A DNA stretch of 64,000 nt from Dugong dugon (GCA_030035585.1 CM057467.1:66266941-66330940); one strand, 5' to 3'. Counted from the first letter of the stretch, positions 12,160 through 24,040 are shown. Translations and numbers: made by a program. Notes: a model not told the origin generated them from the sequence alone.

Positions 12160-12370
12160 AGTGAGAGGAGTATAGACTTTAAAGTCAGACAAATCTAGAT
12201 TCAAATCCTAGTTCCACTATTTACTAGTGACTTCACCTGTCTGAACATCATTATCCTCATCAGTATCTGAGAATTGGGACTATCACATTGATCTGAATAG
12301 AATGCTGTGAGCATTATACGAAATGATTTATGTGAGCATGACCAGCACATTGGCAATACTCGGGAAATGT
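12160..12370 (+). repeat. MIR SINE
   Basis: MIR order: 'gagaggagtatagactttaa', 'aatcctagttccactattta', 'gacttcacctgtctgaacat', then 'gcacattggcaatactcg' near the 3' end. Confidence 0.75.
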
Positions 12371-12939
12371 TCAGAAATAATGGGAATCTATTCAGTGGCA
12401 ATATCTTTGCAGATTAAAGAACCGGGATCTTTTTATTCCCTTCACCTTTTCAGCCTCTACTCATTAGAAGGATAAATTTGAAAACTAAAAGGAGTCATTT
12501 GAGGGACTCAGGGTTCTGACTATCTTAAGTTTTATCGGATCTACCTATGGCAGGTTCTGGACTACAGTAGAAAGGGGACTACAGAAGACTCCTAAATTTA
12601 AGGTATTATTACATATTTTCCAAATATTACATTTTCTCCACAGTCTTTACCCTTCTTTGTCTTTGCTGTTTAAATTTTAGATGATAAATACGAAAACTCA
12701 GATATTTTCCCTTTAATTATTTTTAAGTACTAAAAAGAGAGAGGCTTTCCTGATTAGAATCAGCCATTCTCACATAATAAAATATTTGCATATAAAATAA
12801 TAAAATGTTAAGATTAGTGAAATAAAGTATGATTTTAAACAAAGTGATAGGTAATGCTGTTGTTCAAATATTTATATTTGAGCAGTATATACAGCAACAA
12901 CAGTAATGCCATTTATTTGCATATTTAAATAGTATGTTG
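12371..12939. other. No gene seen
   Basis: Unassigned AT-rich DNA. A small inverted repeat, 'caaatatttatatttg' near 12866, is an AT-rich hairpin without context. Confidence 0.4.
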
Positions 12940-13085
12940 ACCTCAAAAATACCTTTCTATGTATTATCCCAAGTAATAATGTTAAAACATAAGCAAAGCA
13001 AGTACTATTTTAGTTATTTTATAAATGAGACAACTAAGCTCATAAACATAGAAATCATTAAATAGAGTAGGTGATACTTGAACTC
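12940..13085 (-). repeat. MIR SINE fragment, antisense
   Basis: Diverged reversed MIR: 'ctatgtattatcccaagtaa', 'ttataaatgagacaactaag', 'gtgatacttgaactctgg'. Confidence 0.5.
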
Positions 13086-13339
13086 TGGTCAACAAGTATG
13101 TTGTCTTTTTTTTTTTTCTTTTTTTTAAACGTGATCATATAAATAGCAATAATATTTCAATTCTAATACTTTCCTTTGTTCCCCATATGTGATACAGAAT
13201 CAACTCAATAAATGTCAAAGAGATTTGTTATAAAGCAATTTTACCCAGAAACTACTGAAGGGTTTGTTTTCTAAAAAGCATATATGATTCCTGAGGCAGG
13301 TCCTCTGTGAACCTTAAATACAAACGTGTTTGGTTAGAA

Positions 13340-13545
13340 AACTGGTAGTCACTGAGGACCTGGTCTGTGCTAGCCTCCACATGAGTAAGTTATTATGTTT
13401 AATCTTCACGCAGGGTAATCATGCATTCACCTGACTTTACAGATGAGGAAACTGAGGTTCAGATGGAAAAAGAGAGACAAAGTCTCCATTGGAAGTATGA
13501 TTGTGATCCGAAGGATAGTGTGATTTTTGATCTAAACCATCCTGC
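13340..13545 (-). repeat. MIR SINE, antisense
   Basis: Reversed MIR: 'actgaggacctggtctgtgc', 'tttaatcttcacgcagggta', 'actttacagatgaggaaact', 'gaggttcagatgg'. Confidence 0.7.
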
Positions 13546-14221
13546 TTCCAAACAGAAAGCAAATGATTTGTCGGGTTGACTATCTACAACAGCTCTCTCC
13601 TCCCACGTCCCTTCCCCTTAAGTGGGTAGGGGACCTAGCCAACAACAGGCCTTCCTGTACCCCTTTCTTTCTCATGAGACACGTGGCATATTGTTTCAAA
13701 CACATACCAGCCCAGGAGTATTATGTATAACAGTAAGAAGAGAGACTTGGATGTGAAAAGTCATTCAGACAGATTAAGGGCAGAGGGCAGCCTTACCAAT
13801 GGATGCATTCAGTGAAAGCTAGTTAAAGTCTTGTGCCTTCCAGAAAGGCACACAACTCGCTCCAGTTGTAAATGGTTACATCTACAAATGACTTTCCTGA
13901 GAAAAAAGCTATCACTTTTAAGGAATATTGATCCGCTAATCCCCAAAGGAAAGACATTCTCAATTTTACATCTTCCAGAGACCCTTGAGCCATCTGTAAA
14001 CCAATACTTAGATGACCTGGGGAGAAGCTAGATGGAGATTGATGACAAACCAGCTGACCACTGAGCACTGTGCAGCCATTATCGGAGCTTTGCTAAAGCT
14101 CCAACTAAGCACGAAGACAACCAGAGCTTCTCCACCTCTCACTCAAATCACAAAGCCTTTTCTATGTTCTATGAAGTTGCTTTGGGATTAGTTGTACAAT
14201 GTTTTTTCCACCTTGGAAGTG
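13546..14221. other. No gene seen
   Basis: Unassigned. Opposed open frames at 13823-14068 (minus) and 13831-14031 (plus) mirror each other. Neither shows a domain. Confidence 0.4.
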
Positions 14222-14345
14222 TGACATAGTGAGAGGAGCATAGCTCTGGAGCCAGACATGTGCAGATTCAGGTCTTTCACTACCACTCATTTGCCATAAG
14301 CCAAAATTCAAACCTACAGTCATGTGGCTTCAAAACCTATGTTCT
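14222..14345 (+). repeat. MIR SINE 5' fragment
   Basis: 'gtgagaggagcatagctctg', 'gagccagacatgtgcagatt' and 'actcatttgccataagcc' match the 5' half of MIR. The core is missing. Confidence 0.5.
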
Positions 14346-14404
14346 TTCCTTTGAATCATGTGCCTCTAAAAACAGACAAGTCTCAGGATCTTGATGTGAT
14401 GTTT

Positions 14405-14590
14405 AGCATTTATTGAAAACTAGCGTTTATTGAGTATTACTAAGTACTTGTGTGCCCGGTGTCCTACTAAGGACTTTCACATATAGTATCTTATATAATT
14501 GGCATAATAGTTGTATTATTATACCCTGCAAGTAAGGTTTAGATGAATTAAAGTTACACAGTTAACATGTTACCACTAGGATTTGGTTTT
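14405..14590 (-). repeat. MIR SINE, antisense
   Basis: Reversed MIR: 'tattgagtattactaagtac', 'gtgtcctactaaggactttc', 'gtaaggtttagatgaattaa', 'gttacacagttaacatgtta'. Confidence 0.65.
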
Positions 14591-14879
14591 AGGGAGGGTT
14601 GATCCAAAAGAACAAGTTCATCCCACCATAGCATGTTGCTTTAGGAACAATATTAATTGTCTTTCTCTCAATGAAAAGAAAAGAGAACTTACAATTTATA
14701 GAAAAATCCAGAGCAATAAATCCCAGAATGGTCCCTAGTGAGGTCTGTAAGCTCTCTGAAAGTAGGGAGAATTTCCTTTTACATCCTGCACTGCACTTGA
14801 TGTGCTGAGAATTCATAAGAAATGTCTCACATAACAGTCGTTTAGAATATGCTAGGCTCTGGGGTCTGTCTGAGCAATG

Positions 14880-14948
14880 CTGTTATTGTTGTTAGGTGCC
14901 ATCTCGTCGTTTCCAACTCACAGCAACCCTATGTACTACAGTACTACC
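14880..14948 (-). repeat. AfroSINE/RTE 3' tail fragment, antisense
   Basis: 'gttattgttgttaggtgcca', 'tctcgtcgtttccaactcac' and 'agcaaccctatgtactacag' are the reversed 3' end shared by AfroSINEs and the RTE LINE. It is too short to say which. A strongly 5'-truncated RTE copy is equally likely. Confidence 0.7.
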
Positions 14949-16494
14949 GAATGTCTGAGCAGTACATGTATGTAATTATGTTATTTTACAGTTAAAGGTC
15001 ATGAATCTAGCAGTTAAAAAATATGCATTGCTTCCCCAAAGGGTTGCTAAATGACAAATGGAGATAGTACACTTCAGTTTTGCTGCTTCTCCTTAATTGC
15101 ATTTATTTTTCTCCAGCAATGAAACTCTTCTCCTGATTTTTTGATCAGGCTTTTGAGAAATATGTGGACTGTTATTGATAATACTTAGCAAATTTCCACT
15201 CTCTTCTATAAATCCTGCAACCGATCCCCCAACCCCATGTAGAAAGTAATTATACATCTTTATACATCCCAGTGCATGGATGGAAAGAAGTAAAGCTCAG
15301 AGTGAGTTTTAAGGTATTTGCTCAGCAATACAGATGATGATAGGAGAGGACATGGAGCTAGAGACCAAACGTTTTGCTTCCTCATTTAATTAGTTGGTTC
15401 TCTCCAATTTTGCCAGTTACTCTTTTCTTACATTCTTCCTTTCTTTCTTTCTCTCTCTCTCTCTTTCTTTCTTTTTAAATGTACATGTATAAGGGGAAAT
15501 TGTTTAGACAATCTAAAGAAAAAAGAGTTTAGAGACCAAAAGAAAACAAGCCATTCTGTAGGATGTAGAAGGATAAACTGTGGATGCATAATTGGGATGA
15601 CAGTGGTGCTTGCAATCTTTCCTTTGTTTTTAGTTCTTGACATGAAAAACTATGCAGGTTTTATACTGTTGTAAAACAGTATAAAATTCTGGATTAATGT
15701 ATCACAATGTGTAATTATGTAATACATTGGGCTGTATATCTATCTACATATATTCTTTCATAGTACTGATCACTGCCATTTTGTTTGATACCTATGTTGC
15801 ATATATCAGATGTAACAGGAGAGCCACTAACTGGCGGGGGAAAGAGAAAGTTGTGAAACATTATGGTAGACCACCTTGTATTTTAGATGAAAGCAACATG
15901 AAGAATCCAAAAGGTTTAAGTGCTGTCTTCAAAAGGACAGACATAGTTCAGTTTAGTTATAGATTTCATTCTTTTAAATCCTTCTGCTGTGATCCAGGGA
16001 TTCCCTCAAAGAAAATAAATATTCTAAGAACGTCTCTGCAGGATGAGAGAAAAGATATAAACAAGGAGAAAGGGGAAATGAGAAGAAGCAGAAAAAGAAA
16101 GTAGGAGGGAAGGGCCAGAGGGATGGCAGGGGCTAATCGAAGGCACTTGGTGGGGGGAGGGGTGGAGAATTAAGCTAAAAAAACCATTTGGAGAAGAATG
16201 CCAAAGGAAAGCCAAGAAGGTTAGTTCAAAAGTGTGCATTAGCTGAGGGGAAGAAAAACATAGGTTTCGTCTCAAAAGAAATAAGTGTGAGAGCTGTGAT
16301 TTAGTTGACCTGTCTGAGGTCCTTGGTGTTTTTACCCTACTATACTTTAAGGGGTTCTAGTTCATCTGTCCATGAGCTTAGCACTAGAGAAAACAAATCA
16401 ATCAGTATCTGTTGAAGGGAGAGGAGAAAGGAGAGAGGAAGAGATGGAGGACAGATCCAAACAGGAAAGTCAAAAGAAATATCACTAATGGAGA
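14949..16494. other. No gene seen; includes a C/T-rich simple repeat
   Basis: A (TTTC)n/(CT)n tract runs from about 15437 to 15474. The 125-codon frame at 15727-16104 has no recognisable domain and is mostly low-complexity basic residues at its end. The minus frame at 16024-16275 opposes it. A/G-rich text spans 16050-16160. Confidence 0.4.
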
Positions 16495-16700
16495 ATTCAT
16501 TGCAAAAATTTTCCATTCCACAGACTATTATGCAACCATAAAAGCAGTGCTGAAACATGTATTATGCATTGGCATGAGAGATGTTCATGACATAAGAAGT
16601 GAAAACAAGCAAGTTAAAAACAGTTTTGTGATAGCATATTTGTTGTTTAAAAATAGATGTAGAAAAAGTAGAGAAGGACATTTAATGAAATGCCAATAGT
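16495..16700 (+). repeat. HAL1/old L1 3' fragment
   Basis: 'cattccacagactattatgc', 'aaccataaaagcagtgctga' and 'aagaagtgaaaacaagcaag' follow the HAL1 3' order (the 'actattatgcagc...' and 'aagtgaaaaaagcaa' blocks). Diverged. Confidence 0.5.
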
Positions 16701-17559
16701 TATTTTTTCCCTTAGTGTTTTTTTCTTTCATTTTAATACAATACCCCTATACAAACTTATAATAATAATTATAAAATTGGGATGTCCCAGGGCAAATGAG
16801 AATATCCTGGATAAGTTTCCAAGAGAGATCGCCACCTCTCAGGCCACAATTCTTTTAGGCGCTTGTAGTTCCTTCATGTGAGCTGGATGTGTTTATCAGA
16901 TTGACCTGGAGAAGATGTTCCAGGTGACTACCCTGGCAGTCAGTTGTTCTTCCCTTTCTCCAACTGGAACATGTTCTCCTTACTCAGTACTTTTGTAGCA
17001 TTTTAGCCATTTTGTAGAATTGTAGCATTATGTAGCATTTTACTTCTTTCTAAGAAGTAGGTGGGAAGGGAGGAATATTAGTAAAAATAACTGGGCCCCC
17101 TTGTTCAAAAGGGGGGCCTAGTCACTTCCCAACTCGGTTGCTTATTAATACAAACCCCATGTAAATATTTTTCCCCCATTGGGACCTAAAATTTTTCTCA
17201 GTCATGCTGATGATAGCAGTATCTCTGGTGTTAGGAAGTCATACTAAATATTTCAGGCAATTTGGTTGCTATGTAAAATGCATATGAAACAAGTAATTTA
17301 TAATGAATAAATGAGTGAATGAGTAAATGAATGAATGAATTGCAATTCAGAATCAGAAGTCCCGGTTTTAGTTCTACTACTTACAGTCTTTAAAGTTTTA
17401 CCATCTACCATCTCCCCAATTTAGTTGCTTTATCAAAACAATAATAAATGTGGTTCTCAGTAAGATCAAGAAAATTAAGTAACTTGTAAAACGTTCTGTA
17501 TAAACTTTAAACACCATAAAAATGCCTTTTAACTTACTTGCCTGTCTTTGAAGAAATAA
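16701..17559. other. No gene seen; tetranucleotide tract and MIR trace
   Basis: A (TGAA)n-like tract occupies about 17302-17340. Following it, 'gtcccggttttagttctact' and 'tttaaacaccataaaaatgc' at 17360-17530 look like a diverged plus-strand MIR. At 17090-17200, C-rich text ('gggcccccttgttcaaaagg') is an imperfect hairpin I cannot assign. Confidence 0.4.
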
Positions 17560-17908
17560 GATGCCATACTGTCAGAAAGTTAAGTGGCAAGGAGCTGTGG
17601 GCAGCCTCTACATGCAGAGAGTGTATTTGGCTGACAGCCAACAAGAAAATGAGGGCCTCAGTCCTGCAAGCTCAAGGAACTGAATTTTGCCAACAACCAT
17701 GTGTACTTAGAAGAGGCCACTGTGCTCCTAAAAGGAACATGGCCTGGCCAACACCTTGATTGGTGCCTTGTGAGACCCTGAGTGAAGGACCCAGCTAAGC
17801 TGTGCCTGAGCTCCTGACCAATGGAAACTGTGAAATAATAAATATGTGTTGTTTTCAGCCACTAAATTTGGGGTAATATGTTATGCACCAATAAACAAAC
17901 TACTATAG
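17560..17908 (+). mobile_element. MLT1-like (MaLR) LTR 3' part
   Basis: The end of the segment follows the MLT1 LTR consensus: 'gacccagctaagctgtgcct', 'ctcctgaccaatggaaactg', 'tgaaataataaatatgtgtt', 'gttttcagccactaaatttg' and 'gtaatatgttatgcaccaat'. The upstream half ('gaatttgccaacaacc', 'gaagaggccactgtgc') fits the middle of the same LTR. This is an old solo LTR without coding sequence. Confidence 0.75.
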
Positions 17909-18534
17909 GATCTGAATATGTCAATCTGAAAAACTAAGAAAAAGCAGCTAGTGGGAGATGAATATTTGACCCAACAATGCCCAACTATGAAGGAGGAGGA
18001 ACTAAAATGACAAAAGAACAGATGTTCCAGAGAAGAGAGTCTCAAAGTCAAGTCAGAACTAGGGTGTGGTGACAAGGATGAAAAATGGGTCTGAGACAGT
18101 ATCAACTGAACAGTGAGTTGACTCAAGAAGCTGCAGTTTGACCATTGTTTTTCCTCCTCGCCATTCTATGCTTAGGTTGAAGGAGCAATTTTAGATTTTA
18201 CCATAAATATACAGGAAGACAGAATTCTAGATAATTACTTATTTGAGCCAGTTAGCTTTTCTTTAGCTAAGCCAAACTGCTTTTTTTTTGATCTGCTGAA
18301 TCAGTCTGAGGACACATTAAAATAGATACTGTTCTGTAGTATATTCACAAATAGAACAGAAATCTTAAACCATTAACAAAGTATTTTGATCCATACCTAG
18401 GATAGATATGCTATTTTTTCTCTCTTTCTTTGAAAAAGTGATGTAAAAATATAACAACCTTTAAATGAATTTTTAAAAAGATTCAGCCAGATTTTTCAAA
18501 TGTACGTGAAACCTTGTCCACGTGTATTTCTGAT
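17909..18534. other. No gene seen
   Basis: Unassigned. The minus-strand frame at 17881-18126 is a chance frame. Confidence 0.4.
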
Positions 18535-19020
18535 TTACATAGTTGTAGTCTTAGTGAGAATGTTTTTAGCTGCAAGAAACACTATCCCCAACTCAAACTG
18601 ATTTACACCCTAAGAACAGTTATCTCACATATCAGGAAGTCCAGAGGCAAGGTGGGCTGCAGGAGCGATTTATTCATGTTGTACAAAGTTATCGAAGTCT
18701 TGGGTGTTTCCCATCTTTACAATTGGCCTTAATACCAGTTTCATTCTCAGTCTGGCTGCAAGATGGCTGCAGCATTTGCAGGTATCACATACAGATGAAA
18801 TGATGTTCTGAGGAAGCAGAAAGAAGCCACCTCCTTTTGTGGATCTTCTCTTTAGAAGCCCCCATCATATTTTCATTTTAGCTGTTCGGCTTGAATCAGG
18901 TCACATACTATTCCTGAACCAATCACTGGCAATGAGAATTGAATTGTTTTAAAGCAACCAAGCCAAAGCAGGAGGTGGCTGTCTACAGGGTGGGAAGATA
19001 GCTGAACAAAATCAGATAAG
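18535..19020. repeat. Ancient interspersed repeat, family not named
   Basis: The segment has the layout of a widespread old mammalian repeat: 'tagctgcaagaaacac', 'gtccagaggcaaggtgggct', 'tctggctgcaagatggctgc', 'atcaggtcacatactattcc', 'tgaaccaatcactggcaatg' and 'ggtggctgtctacagggtgg'. A possible second relic of the same family lies near 29440-29800. I recognise the pattern but cannot give the family name with confidence. Confidence 0.45.
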
Positions 19021-19522
19021 GTATAACAGAAGTGGAAATGGTTGCTGGGTGGTGCCCACTACAGGGTGCACTGTGTTTTTTAATTTTAAGGGAGCTGCTT
19101 TTCTACATCATCTTAATAATTACCATTTTAATGACAACTTAGATTTAATGGCAACCCAAAATACTGCCATGTTGATATACAATAATTGGCTAATCTTCCT
19201 CTACTTCCTTATTTCAGTTTGATGGAAATATAAAACAAAATTTAAGATGCTGGTATTTTCTAACCTCTTAAATGCATGGATTAGTGATTGCCAGGGATCT
19301 AGGGTGGGTGATGTTATTTTGTGAAGCTGGTTTTAGTCACACTGGAAGGATATGTTTTATATGAATTGAATGTTTATAAGGTGATTCTATTGTTATTAAA
19401 AATACCTCAATATTTTAGGTAACCCCCAAATAAAAGTGAGTCAATCATTTATCTAGTATTAAATATACACAGTGCAGTTGAGGTCCATGATAGTTTAGTT
19501 TCTTAGCAAATAACCTTTGATA
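19021..19522. other. No gene seen
   Basis: Unassigned AT-rich DNA between an old repeat and the next SINE. Confidence 0.4.
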
Positions 19523-19712
19523 GTGTTTGGTGCAGTGGTTAAGTGCTTAGCTGCTGAGAGGTTGGCTGTTGGATCCTACGCAGTGGCTCCATGGGAGAAA
19601 TACCTGGTGATCTGCTCCCGTAAAGATTATAGCCTAGGAAACCCTATGGGGCAGTTCTACCCTGTCACATTGGCTTGCTATGAGTTGAAATTGACTCGAC
19701 GGCACTTAATAA
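19523..19712 (+). repeat. AfroSINE
   Basis: 'gtgcagtggttaagtgctta', 'gctgctgagaggttggctgt', 'atacctggtgatctgctccc', 'gaaaccctatggggcagttc' and 'gaaattgactcgacggcact' define a plus-strand copy of the longer subtype with the 'tggtgatctgctcc' block. Its 5' end is slightly truncated. Confidence 0.88.
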
Positions 19713-19848
19713 AAGGTGTTTAGTTAATTCATCTCAATTTAGGCTCTTAGACTTCAAACCAAATTTGCTTTTGGAAAATCTCAGAATGTTTTTAGTGTTT
19801 TTAATATTAACACCAACAATAAAAAATAATTTATTCTATCTATTGAGT

Positions 19849-20059
19849 AAGGAGCCCTGGTGGTGAAGTGGTTAAGCTCTTGGCTGCTAACCAAAATGCT
19901 GGCAATGCAAACCCACCAGCCTCTTTCTGGGAGAAAGATGTGGTAGTCTGCCTCATAAAGATTACAGTCTAGGAAATCCTATGAGGCAGTTCTACTCTGT
20001 CCTATAGGGTCTCTATGAATTGGAATAGACTCAACAACAATGGGCAATGGGATGGGATT
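19849..20059 (+). repeat. AfroSINE with target duplication
   Basis: It starts within 'aaggagccctggtggtgaag' and ends near 'gggcaatgggatgggatt'. The 8-bp direct repeat 'tattgagt' lies at 19841-19848 and 20060-20067. It appears to have landed at or beside a MIR, whose reversed end 'tattgagtgccagc' directly follows. Confidence 0.9.
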
Positions 20060-20265
20060 TATTGAGTGCCAGCTATGTGCCATATTATCTCCTATTATCA
20101 TAACTTGTCCCATGATATAGATAATACTATCTCCATTTTAAGATGAGAATTCTGGTTCAAGAATATAAGTGAGTTATAAAAGAACACTTGCTAATGTTAG
20201 GAATTCAAACCTAAAGTTTCTAACTCCAACATCCACAGCATTCCACTAAGCTAAATTTCCCAGAA
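20060..20265 (-). repeat. MIR SINE, antisense
   Basis: Reversed MIR: 'attgagtgccagctatgtgc', 'tctccattttaagatgagaa', 'cctaaagtttctaactccaa'. Confidence 0.65.
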
Positions 20266-21244
20266 TAGTAGCTACTCAATAAATAGTTATTGAATCTGTG
20301 GATTCAAATGAATGTTTTTGCTCCTTGGAATCATTAAAATGTGATTTAAAAAGTACACCATGTATTTCTACCAATTAAGGTTCATTTAGCAGAATATGGT
20401 CTGTTCTGTTTCAATTGATTCCCTTGATTTGATTCTGGTTTGCTGTAATAGGCCAAAGTATGGCCCTCCCTAGAGCTTTAAATAATGGCCCCAGTTCCCC
20501 CCATCTACCCTACCTAAAGTGTAGCTAATTAAGTAGAAAAAGAGAAAAAAGAACCTTCTCCACGGGAAAGTACTTTTGTCAACCTGGCTGTACTAGAAAG
20601 AGTTCATTAGCAGAGTGGAGCAAGTTATAAAAGAATAGCTAACACGTGTGACCTTTCTTATTAGGCAAAAAAACTGGAAGGCATAGAATTGCTGAGAAAC
20701 CTTTCTATCCTTTCAAATTTGTCGTGAAGAATTTGGGATTGAACTGATAGGTTCAGGAAATTGCCATCTCAAAGCAGAACGTGGCCAGCTCCCTTCGGAA
20801 ACAACTGGGTAACGAATGAACCAGTTTCTATTTCACATGCTCATTAACACAAATGCTTTCAGGATTTGGAGTCTGGCATGAGAAAGTATGTGTGTGTGTG
20901 TGGGTGTGTGTGGGTGTGTGTGTGTTGTGGGTGTGCACGCGTGCACATACCATGTCTGTATTTTGCTTCTCAAATACTAATGAATGTATCTTAAGGATCC
21001 ATCAAGTTCTATTCACCTGTTGCTTCCTGGAACCCCATACTCATCTGAGGGTTACTATAAACAGATGCTTGACATCATGGGGAAATTATTGCCAGAGATG
21101 ATAAAATGGCATATCTTTTACAACCTTGGGTCACTTTCTCTCATAAGTAGCCAGATATCTACCATCTCCTCACTTACTTATGCCTCCACTCGAATGGTTG
21201 GGAATAGAGGAAGGAATAGAAAATGTAAGAGAGCAGCATTAATT
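20266..21244. other. No gene seen; (TG)n microsatellite
   Basis: A TG-rich microsatellite with GGG interruptions runs from about 20888 to 20935. The 82-codon frame across it (20853-21101) is a repeat-driven chance frame. The rest is unassigned. Confidence 0.5.
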
Positions 21245-21400
21245 AATCTTGTAGTATGTACTGGGTATAAGACGCTTTGTATACATTAATTTATCATCCC
21301 AACAATTCTCTGAGGTAGCTATGATCCCATCTTTACAGACGAAACAAGTCTAGGAATCTCAAAGCCAGTAGAGCTGTAATAAGGTGACTAGAATTCAGAC
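21245..21400 (-). repeat. MIR SINE fragment, antisense
   Basis: 'gtatgtactgggtataagac', 'atcatcccaacaattctctg', 'aggtagctatgatcccatct' and 'ttacagacgaaacaagtcta' are reversed MIR text. Confidence 0.6.
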
Positions 21401-23089
21401 TCAAGTTAAAAAAAAAGAATCTGTGAATTTTAATTAAATAAAAACACTATTAACGGGTTATATGATATAGCCACTCAGGAAATTAACACAACTGCACGTT
21501 GTTAGCTATTCTAATAGACATACATTATCCAGACAACAAGGCCTTACGTTCCTACTTGTGGTAAGACCATATCTGGAATATTGCATTTAATTCAAGCAAC
21601 TGTATTTATGAAACAATTACAGACTTCTGAGTGTAGAGAGAAAGATGCTCAAGGCATAAAGAGTTCAGAAACTATGTGAGAAGGGAATTTTTAAAAAATA
21701 CGTTACAATCTTAAACCTTAATGCAGCTTACTCATTGAAGTATTGGATTCTAAAGGCCATATGAGTTTATTCCCTTGATCTCTGACCTGTCCACTACATA
21801 AAGTGAAGATATTGAAACAATCTTTGTATGTGTTTTCTTGAAAGGGGTTGTGATTTCAAACCCATTTTAGGTCAAAGACATTGCTCCAGGGCTTATGTAA
21901 CATCTTTCCCTGAGATGGAGGAAGATGTATACAGAGAGAACAACCATGTTCTATGAAGTCCCAGGAAGAGGATGTGAAGACCAGTGATGAGGTGTGACAG
22001 GGAGTCCAATTACAGATTCATATCTGGTAGATTTTTATAAAAACTTTAGACGTGTGCTAACCAAAGGGGATAAGAAAGAAACTAATATTCTCTTTCTCGA
22101 AACAAAGTGTTCTGTCAAAATAGTGCTGTGAGATAAAATCGTATCTTAACCATCGCAAATGGGGAAAACAATGCTCAGTTTTGTTGTAGCCCACAAATAA
22201 TAAGTGTCACAGATGAACACTTAACTAAGATCTGTTTGGCTCCGTGTTTGTGTTCTTGACTCCCACACTGTCGTTTCCCAGAGGCCTTAAGTGGAAATTA
22301 TTCAGGTGCCTGTCTGGGATGTGTTAGAAAGGAATCTCATATTGGGAAGCGGGTTTTTCTTCACCACCTCTTAGATTTCTTCTATTTCTCAGCCAGTTTG
22401 ATTTTATGATACAGCTAGGTGACATACTTAAAATAGTTGGTTGAAGCTAAAGATGGAAATTGTTGATTAAAATAGAGTTTTGGACACTTTTACTCACCTT
22501 GGTCTTCTCTGTGCAGCTCTGTGGATGACTGGCATTTGGCTCCATTAAATGTTTACGCACCATGGGCAAAATGTTAGAAATTGCTCCCTCCAACCTTATT
22601 ATAACATGATTCTTGGCAGCCAAGCCACATGCCAATTCCACAGTGGTTTGCTTAGTGTGAAGGTAATTACTCTGGGGTTAATTACAGAATCCTTCCAGCT
22701 GTATTGCACAGGTTCCTCAGAGACACGGTCTATTTTTTTGGATGAGATATGCAAGACTGACTACATATAAATGTACAGCATTGCTTGGAGGCATGAATCT
22801 ATATAATTGAATAAATTTCCAAGGAGCTGTATGGAAGTCTACTAGGTACCTCTATGCCTACCACCCACACCTTTTCCAATACTGTTGGCATATACATAAT
22901 ATGGGTTAGATATTTCCTAGATTCACCATGGACTGAAGGGTCAAATGATTTGGAGATCAGAAGTTTATATCTATATGATATAATTTTTCAACGATGTAAA
23001 TTACTTTCTCTGAACCATCTAAAACTGTTGGGCATGGCTTTTTGCTCAGAACTCCTTTCTGTCTTGTTCCCAAGATATAACAATTATAA
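21401..23089. other. No gene seen
   Basis: No gene recognised. The phrase 'ccatatctggaatattgcat' near 21568 recalls an ancient conserved mammalian repeat, but too little of it survives to name. Frames at 22447-22770 and 22854-23114 oppose or overlap each other and lack domains. Confidence 0.35.
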
Positions 23090-23485
23090 TTTTTTTATTT
23101 TCTTTCTTTTTTAATTTTTATTATAATATGTTATTGTATTTTTGGTGAAAGTTTACACAGCAAGTAAGGTTCCCATTTAACAATTCCTATACATATTGTT
23201 CAGTGATGTTGGTTACATTTTTCTCAATGTGTCAACATTCTCATTATTCCCATTCTGGTTGTTCCATTTCTATTAATCTGGCTTCATTGCCTTCCCCCAC
23301 CGCTTTACCTTTTCATCTTTGCTTTAGGATAAATGTTGATGGTTTGGTCTCATATAGATGATTTTTTGAAGGAACACAGTACTCATGGGTGATAGTGTTT
23401 ATTTTATGAGCCAATCTGTTATTTATCTGAAAGGTTGCTTCCGAGTGTGGTTTCAGTACAGAGATTAAAGGGTATCTCTAGTCTC
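23090..23485 (-). mobile_element. L1 3' UTR fragment, antisense
   Basis: On the plus strand a T-rich start is followed by 'ggtgaaagtttacacagcaa', 'ttcccatttaacaattccta' and 'gttcagtgatgttggttaca'. This is alignable by eye with the terminal 3' UTR module of the full-length L1 at 50381 and 50616 ('gaaggcttacagaacaaa ...'). 'ggtttggtctcatatagatg' follows further in. It is 5'-truncated and ends at the RTE fragment. Confidence 0.7.
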
Positions 23486-24040
23486 TGTTGTTTTTGTTAG
23501 GTGCCGTTGAGTCGGTGCCAACTCATAGCGACCTTTTGTACAACAGAGCGAAACACTGCCTAGTCCTGCGCCATCCTCGCAATCGTTGCTATATTTGAGC
23601 CCATTGTTGCAGCCACTGTGTCAGTCCATCTCCATGAAGTTCTTCCTCTTTTTTGCTGACCCTCTCTACTTCACCAAGCATGATGTCCTTCTTCAGGGAC
23701 TGGTCCGTCCTGATAACATGTCCAAAGTACACACAAGACGAAGTCTCTCCATCCTTGCTTCTAAGGAGCATTCTGGCTGTACTTCTTCCAAGACGGATTT
23801 GTTTGTTCTTCTGGTAGTCCATGGTATATTCAATATTCTTCACCAACACCATAATTCAAAGGCATCAATTCTTCTTCAGTCTTCCTTATTCATTGTCTAT
23901 CTTTTGCATGCATATGAGGCAATTGAAAACACCATGGCTTGGGTCAGCTGCACCTTAGTTCTCAAAATGACAACTTTGCTTTTTGACACTTTAAAGAGGT
24001 CTTTTGCAGCAGATTTTCCTAATGAAAAGTTGCTTAACTG
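23486..24040 (-). mobile_element. RTE/BovB-like LINE 3' part, antisense
   Basis: This is the end of an RTE-clade (BovB-type) LINE on the minus strand. Its 3' terminus on the plus strand reads 'gttaggtgccgttgagtcgg', the same tail as the AfroSINEs. Read on the minus strand, 23589-23852 keeps C-terminal polymerase text including 'MLLRSKDGE', 'YFGHVIRTDQSLKKDIMLGE' and 'HGDGLTQW', interrupted upstream by stops. The 152-codon plus-strand frame (23586-24044) is only the antisense shadow of this relic. The element is 5'-truncated and dead. In Afrotheria an RTE is the presumed driver of AfroSINE copying. Confidence 0.9.

Noticed and set aside
15727-16104. 125-codon plus frame
   Set aside because: No homology recognised. 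It ends in low-complexity basic residues from an A/G-rich stretch and opposes another frame. There is no splice or promoter evidence.
20853-21101. Cys/Val-rich 82-codon frame
   Set aside because: It is created by a (TG)n microsatellite.
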